This document shows positions 60,312 through 64,000 of a stretch of DNA of 64,000 bases, piece after piece. The notes beneath the pieces are model-generated. The model searched no databases. It saw only the letters and a list, made by a program, of their open reading frames with translations, and was not told the DNA's origin. Each line of letters opens with the position of its first letter. Positions within the stretch are counted from its first letter, which is position 1. The position numbers were made by a program, and so were the translations under genes. Source of the stretch: Lysinibacillus sphaericus (lineage in GTDB: Bacteria > Bacillota > Bacilli > Bacillales_A > Planococcaceae). The stretch is taken from the NCBI RefSeq assembly GCF_002982115.1, contig NZ_CP019980.1, forward strand, positions 318,001 to 382,000, in the 5' to 3' direction.

Positions 60312-60950
60312 ATGCAAGATAATATGCCATCCCAGGCGCGCGAACTAATTTGTATAAATGTCGATAAGGTATATGACTGGATTGTAAAGGAAATGTCATT
60401 TGATATTTCGCCAACAGGTGCCATTACTTTCCCTGGTATAACACCAACGACAGTTTTAACAGGTGCAACTGTTACGTGTAGAGTAATCCCGGCTGCGACA
60501 AACCCAATCGTGATTCTTAATCGTGAGAATCGCCAATTCTCTATTGATGGATCAACAGTTTGTCTGCAACACTTGAATATTCAAAAGAACTTCATTCTTA
60601 CAATTGTAGTTACTTTACCAAATGGTACTGTGTTTACAAGCAGTGAGATTCCGGTATCACGTTGTGAACAAGTTACATTATGTGCACCTAAAGGAACAGA
60701 TGTTGAAATTCTTTATACAGATTTAGATTGCTTCGTGTGCACAACAGGTACGCTTACTGCTGGTACTGGAACAATTACATTTTCTGCGTTAACAATTACA
60801 GTAGCAGTATGTCAAAGTATTCAATCTACGTTCCCAGTTACTGTAGAGTTCTTAGCAAACTACTGCGAACCAAGAGCAGATTTACCATTCTCATGCCCAA
60901 CTGCGGTTCGTCCAAAACAATGTTCCGTTATTTTCCCAACAATGGGGTAA
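60312..60950 (+). CDS. Cys-containing putative spore-surface protein
   Basis: 212 residues, GGAGGTG ahead of the ATG. It starts with MPSQARELICINVDKVYDWI, a signature I associate with Bacilli/Clostridia spore-surface proteins, then a beta-rich, Thr/Val-rich body with about twelve cysteines, several in pairs (CFVCTTG, CPTAVRPKQC), likely disulphide cross-linked. The name and precise family are uncertain. A terminator follows. Confidence 0.62.
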   Translation: MQDNMPSQARELICINVDKVYDWIVKEMSFDISPTGAITFPGITPTTVLTGATVTCRVIPAATNPIVILNRENRQFSIDGSTVCLQHLNIQKNFILTIVVTLPNGTVFTSSEIPVSRCEQVTLCAPKGTDVEILYTDLDCFVCTTGTLTAGTGTITFSALTITVAVCQSIQSTFPVTVEFLANYCEPRADLPFSCPTAVRPKQCSVIFPTMG

Positions 60951-60983
60951 TGGTGCTAACACATAAGAAGTTGTCATAACATA

Positions 60984-61011
60984 AAGAGAGGATTATCCTC
61001 TCTTTTTTATT
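60984..61011 (+). terminator. Intrinsic terminator
   Basis: GAGAGGA-TTA-TCCTCTC followed by TTTTTTATTTT. Confidence 0.85.
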
Positions 61012-61047
61012 TTGGTTACTTATTATATAGGCAAGGGGGCCCTAATT

Positions 61048-61623
61048 ATGAGTATTCATCATGAGTCTGTGCAAGAAAAAATAAGGATGCTGAAAGAACA
61101 AACAACATTATATGTCGATGAAATGAAAAGACTGGTGAAAGAGCTCGACCAGAAAAAGGAAGTAAGTAGCGTTAGTTATTTCACAACGTCACTTAATATT
61201 TCATATGATGCTGATCAAGAAAGCCTATGTCTTGGCTCTTATCATATTCGCAATATCGGTAATCAACCACTAACAAATCCGTATATTTGTATAAAGCTGC
61301 CTGATGATTCTCCTTTTTCATTTTCAGGAAGGTATGTTTATGAGCATTTTAATCAAAATTTAAAAGTTTCCGGTAGCTGGGAACGAATACATGATACTTC
61401 TAACAAAACAGAATTTTGGCTTAAACCAATAGGGAAACAAACAATTGAGCCAAATGAGACGATTTCATTTACTAATTTCCAAATTAAATGGTCCCATCAT
61501 TTATCTTATGCAGGTACAATAACGGGATTTACATATTGTGATGAGCTACAAGACGGTGTCCTAGTAATAAATCCTATTAATCTTAATGGAATGAGCAGTG
61601 TAAAGGAGGGGCAAGATGAGTGA
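61048..61623 (+). CDS. Hypothetical protein with coiled-coil start and beta-rich body
   Basis: 191 residues from ATG 61048 (AAGGGGG ahead; the open frame reaches 61012). The first 45 residues are helical (VQEKIRMLKEQTTLYVDEMKR); the rest is beta-rich, with YDADQESLCLGSYHIRNIGN and LKPIGKQTIEPNETISFTNF, resembling an immunoglobulin-like surface domain. No family recognised. It is the first of three overlapping genes, which suggests they act together. Confidence 0.62.
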   Translation: MSIHHESVQEKIRMLKEQTTLYVDEMKRLVKELDQKKEVSSVSYFTTSLNISYDADQESLCLGSYHIRNIGNQPLTNPYICIKLPDDSPFSFSGRYVYEHFNQNLKVSGSWERIHDTSNKTEFWLKPIGKQTIEPNETISFTNFQIKWSHHLSYAGTITGFTYCDELQDGVLVINPINLNGMSSVKEGQDE

Positions 61624-61918
61624 ATTAGAGGAACAAAAATTAGAGGTAGGGCTTGAGCAAATCGTACGTCAATATATGAAGGATCGGCTGATAAATGTCT
61701 CAGACTTTAAACAGGAGGAAGATAATAGTTTTGCTTTTCTAGAAAAAAACACGTTGCAACTATTGCTTGCCTCCTTGCTATCCGGAGACAAGAGAGTACT
61801 AGTAGAGAATGGCAATGGGCAATTTGAATTGAGTATTGTAAAGCAGCTAGATGAAATGATTGAGGAAACGAAAGTGCAGTTTGAGGAAGTAATAGAACTT
61901 TTGAAAAAGCTATCGTGA
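61616..61918 (+). CDS. Small acidic helical protein
   Basis: 100 residues, AAGGAGGGG ahead of the ATG, overlapping the previous gene by 8 bases. It is acidic and mostly helical (LEVGLEQIVRQYMKDRL and EMIEETKVQFEEVIELLKK). No family recognised. Its partners are the genes on either side. Confidence 0.62.
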   Translation: MSELEEQKLEVGLEQIVRQYMKDRLINVSDFKQEEDNSFAFLEKNTLQLLLASLLSGDKRVLVENGNGQFELSIVKQLDEMIEETKVQFEEVIELLKKLS

Positions 61919-61932
61919 TAGGAGGTACTAAC

Positions 61933-62700
61933 GTGGATAATCAAAGCGTTAAAAATAACGATCCTATACAGCTACAGCAAATGATTATTTTTTTAAGAGC
62001 AGAGCTTGCGAAATATAAAAATGAAATAAATCGACTTAGAGATAGCGATTATTATTCACTCGTACTAAGACTAGAGCGAGAAAATGTCCGACTGACAAGA
62101 CAAAATAAAGAACTTTCAATGGATCGTATGAAGTTAAAGAGAACGTTTGAAAGGGAGTCAAAGACCTATGAAGAAGATAGACAAAAAAGAGAGAGTCAAC
62201 GACAAAAACATATTGCCTCGATAGACCTACTGTTAAAAGAAATAGAGCGCTTACGTACAGAAAATAAACAGTTACAGTATACAAGGAAGCAGACCCATCA
62301 GGATATAGCAGTAGATGATAAGCGTGCTATAGAGAATCTCGAAATACAGTTAAGTACATTTACGAAAGAACTCAATGCAAAAGTGAATTCGATAATGGAT
62401 ACTTTACAGCAAGATGACACAACTAATGTCTATGATTATTTAGTTAAAGAACTAGCAGAGAGAAACGATGAAATCCATAGATTGTCCATAGAGTTAATGG
62501 AAATAAAAAATAAAAAAACAAGTGCGGAAGCCGTATCGAATGAAAAAACCCTATCCGAGTTAAACGCTAAGATTGAAAAAATAATAGCTCAATCGATTGA
62601 TTTTGAAGAGCAACTAGAAAAGAAAGTACGTATACTGGATGACTTAGAGCAACAATTAAACCAGCTCGTTATAGAAATCAATGCCAATCAATCGATGTAA
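61933..62700 (+). CDS. Long coiled-coil protein
   Basis: 255 residues from GTG 61933 (AGGAGG seven bases ahead). Almost entirely coiled coil, with repeated Leu/Ile/charged heptads, for example LRAELAKYKNEINRLRDSD and FEEQLEKKVRILDDLEQQLN, and no membrane segment or signal. A structural or scaffolding role in the same spore-linked unit is inferred. The DNA downstream to 62950 has only a weak terminator (AAGCCGCAACT / AGTTGCGGCTT, 62837-62872). Confidence 0.68.
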   Translation: MDNQSVKNNDPIQLQQMIIFLRAELAKYKNEINRLRDSDYYSLVLRLERENVRLTRQNKELSMDRMKLKRTFERESKTYEEDRQKRESQRQKHIASIDLLLKEIERLRTENKQLQYTRKQTHQDIAVDDKRAIENLEIQLSTFTKELNAKVNSIMDTLQQDDTTNVYDYLVKELAERNDEIHRLSIELMEIKNKKTSAEAVSNEKTLSELNAKIEKIIAQSIDFEEQLEKKVRILDDLEQQLNQLVIEINANQSM

Positions 62701-62953
62701 AATAAGTGCTGGCATCATTTAAGCGGTATGTGGAATCAGGATGGATGTATCCTCTTATGTAAAATCAAAAAATATAGGGGCTCACTAGTAGTTGATTATG
62801 GAGGACATAGAAGTGCTACTCAAAATACTCAAATGGAAGCCGCAACTAACGTGAATCAGCGAGTTGCGGCTTATTGTGTGCCTGCGTACGAACATCATGG
62901 CACAGCCTGAAGCTATTTTTTCTATAAATGTTACGCAAAATTAAGCGCTGTTA

Positions 62954-63103
62954 TTATTTTGTTTCTCGGTGTAATGTAACACGCTTCAAACGGGGTGAAT
63001 ATTTCTTTAATTCCAGTCTTTCAGGATTATTTCGTTTGTTTTTAGTTGTAATGTAATTTTTATCGCCTGTTTCAGTGCAGGCTAAAGTAACTTGAACACG
63101 CAT
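62954..63103 (-). CDS. rpmG: 50S ribosomal protein L33, zinc-independent (C-) form
   Basis: 49 residues: [20 protein letters not shown] and so on to TLHRETK, clearly L33. The zinc-binding form has two CxxC pairs; here only Cys9 remains, with Thr12 and Ser36 in place of Cys, so it cannot hold zinc. Such copies replace the zinc form in starvation and free zinc. AAGGAG precedes the ATG. Its promoter region holds a Zur box, and the divergent neighbour is a zinc-chaperone GTPase, which fits the Zur regulon. Confidence 0.93.
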   Translation of the reverse strand: MRVQVTLACTETGDKNYITTKNKRNNPERLELKKYSPRLKRVTLHRETK

Positions 63104-63118
63104 ATTATCGACTCCTTT

Positions 63119-63141
63119 TAAATCGTAATTATTACGCTTTA
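63119..63141. promoter_or_regulatory. Zur box upstream of rpmG
   Basis: The 23-base palindrome with core TCGTAATTATTACG matches the Bacillus Zur consensus, with one change (C for A in the right arm). It lies directly ahead of the L33 ribosome site. Confidence 0.82.
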
Positions 63142-63235
63142 GATAATATGTTGTTTACATACTAATGTCAATGTTTTGCGTTACAAAAAGTTATGCATTG
63201 CATTTTTATATTTTTTATGATTAAATTACAAACTA

Positions 63236-63258
63236 TAAATAGTAATCATTACGATTTA
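63236..63258. promoter_or_regulatory. Zur box upstream of the ZagA-like GTPase gene
   Basis: The 23-base palindrome with core GTAATCATTAC and right arm GATTTA matches the Zur consensus at all but one informative base. It lies 19 bases before the GTPase ATG. Confidence 0.85.
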
Positions 63259-63277
63259 GAATGATGGAGGTTATAAA

Positions 63278-64000
63278 ATGACAAATAAAATTCCAGTGAC
63301 TGTATTAAGTGGTTATTTAGGTTCGGGTAAAACGACGATAATGAATCATGTGTTACAAAATGAAAAAAACATGCGTGTAGCTGTTATTGTCAATGATATG
63401 AGTGAAATTAATATTGATGCAGAGTTGATTGCAAATGGTAGCGGTATTTCTCGGACAGAGGAAAAATTCGTAGAGCTTTCCAATGGCTGTATTTGTTGCA
63501 CACTACGTGAGGATTTACTACAAGAAGTAGAGCGTCTCGCAAAGTTAGGGAATATTGATTATATTTTAATTGAGTCGACAGGTATTAGTGAACCAATACC
63601 AGTTGCACAAACCTTTAGTTATTTAGACGAGGAGCTCGGTATTGATTTAACGAAGTTCTGCAAACTCGATACAATGGTAACTGTAGTCGATGCTAATCGT
63701 TTTTGGCATGATTTTCAGTCAGGTGAAAGTCTATTGGAACGTAAGGAAGCAGTTGGTGAATTAGATGAACGCGATGTAGCAGATTTATTAATTGACCAGA
63801 TTGAATTCTGTGATGTTTTAGTGCTGAACAAGTGTGATCTCGTAACAGAAGAAGAGCTTGAAAGACTAGAACGTATTTTGCGAGCACTACAACCTGAGGC
63901 AAAGCTTATTCGTACCGTTAATGGGGTAATAGAGCCAAGCGAAATTTTAAATACAGGAAGATTCGATTTTGAGAGAGTATCAGAATCGGCAGGCTGGTTA
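63278..64000 (+). CDS. zagA: ZagA/YciC-like COG0523 GTPase (partial, runs off the window)
   Basis: 241 codons visible, the 3' end lies outside. G3E/COG0523 GTPase that hands zinc to client enzymes in zinc starvation. Walker A GYLGSGKTT (12-20), metal motif CICC (71-74), GTP-base motif NKCD (184-187). The sequence agrees closely with B. subtilis ZagA (YciC), including the NGCICCTLREDLL and RFWHDFQSGESLLERKEA segments. GATGGAGG precedes the ATG. Zur box upstream; divergent from the cysteine-poor L33. Confidence 0.9.
   Translation, partial: MTNKIPVTVLSGYLGSGKTTIMNHVLQNEKNMRVAVIVNDMSEINIDAELIANGSGISRTEEKFVELSNGCICCTLREDLLQEVERLAKLGNIDYILIESTGISEPIPVAQTFSYLDEELGIDLTKFCKLDTMVTVVDANRFWHDFQSGESLLERKEAVGELDERDVADLLIDQIEFCDVLVLNKCDLVTEEELERLERILRALQPEAKLIRTVNGVIEPSEILNTGRFDFERVSESAGWL

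Noticed and set aside
62728-62910. A 60-residue open frame on the plus strand
   Set aside because: It has no ribosome site, overlaps the terminator hairpin at 62837-62872, and its composition is not protein-like.
1-64000. CRISPR arrays, tRNA or rRNA genes, prophage
   Set aside because: No regularly spaced direct repeats, cloverleaf-like sequences, conserved rRNA stretches or phage structural genes were found on reading both strands.

Overview
The window looks like a low-GC, spore-forming Firmicute chromosome, most probably Lysinibacillus or a close Planococcaceae relative (inference). The signs are A+T-rich sequence with strong AGGAGG ribosome sites and many TTG/GTG starts, spore-surface genes (a BclB-type exosporium protein and a cupin behind a sigma-K-like promoter), DUF1540 proteins, YunC, YfiT, and Fur, Zur and MhqR boxes of the Bacillus type. 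No rRNA, tRNA or CRISPR was seen.

Region 1 (1-16.8 kb) is an iron block. A perfect Fur box precedes a lipoprotein / two-permease / ATPase ferric-siderophore importer, followed by a FhuF-like [2Fe-2S] reductase. A second Fur box precedes an eight-gene, mostly overlapping operon: ATP-grasp ligase, diaminobutyrate aminotransferase, MFS exporter, NIS synthetase, NIS synthetase, SbnG/AcsB-like citrate synthase, SbnH/AcsE-like PLP decarboxylase, NIS synthetase. This gene set combines parts known from staphyloferrin B (sbnC-H), achromobactin (DABA aminotransferase) and vibrioferrin (ATP-grasp), and lacks sbnA/sbnB. It probably makes a carboxylate siderophore not identical to any of the three, and is the best candidate for an undescribed system here.

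Region 2 (16.8-36 kb) is mixed housekeeping: a spore cupin, an MhqR-type dioxygenase/flavin reductase pair, RidA, an AI-2E family protein, a MerR regulator divergent from GNAT and MATE genes, DUF2225, a HAD phosphatase, a decayed tandem duplication carrying two DUF1540 genes, SIMPL, YunC, a polysaccharide deacetylase, DUF2268, and a citrate transporter with its two-component system.

Two copies of one 1287-bp IS3-family element, in opposite orientation, lie at 36968-38254 and 50023-51309. The first interrupts the citrate sensor kinase after its eighth codon. The second sits in the loop of the terminator behind an AraC regulator. Between them are a DNA-deoxyinosine glycosylase, a VmlR-type ABC-F resistance protein with a leader full of terminator hairpins, a MocR regulator divergent from a proline dehydrogenase, DUF805, and small-enzyme genes.

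Region 3 (51.4-58 kb) is a third Fur-controlled locus, FeuABC/YbbA-like: binding lipoprotein, two permeases, ATPase and a siderophore esterase. It most likely imports a catecholate (xeno)siderophore, because no catecholate synthesis genes are in the window. GNAT, racemase-like and YfiT genes follow.

Region 4 (58-62.7 kb) is a spore-surface-like cluster with coiled-coil partners. The window ends in a zinc-starvation pair: a cysteine-poor ribosomal protein L33 and a ZagA/YciC GTPase, divergent and each behind a Zur box.
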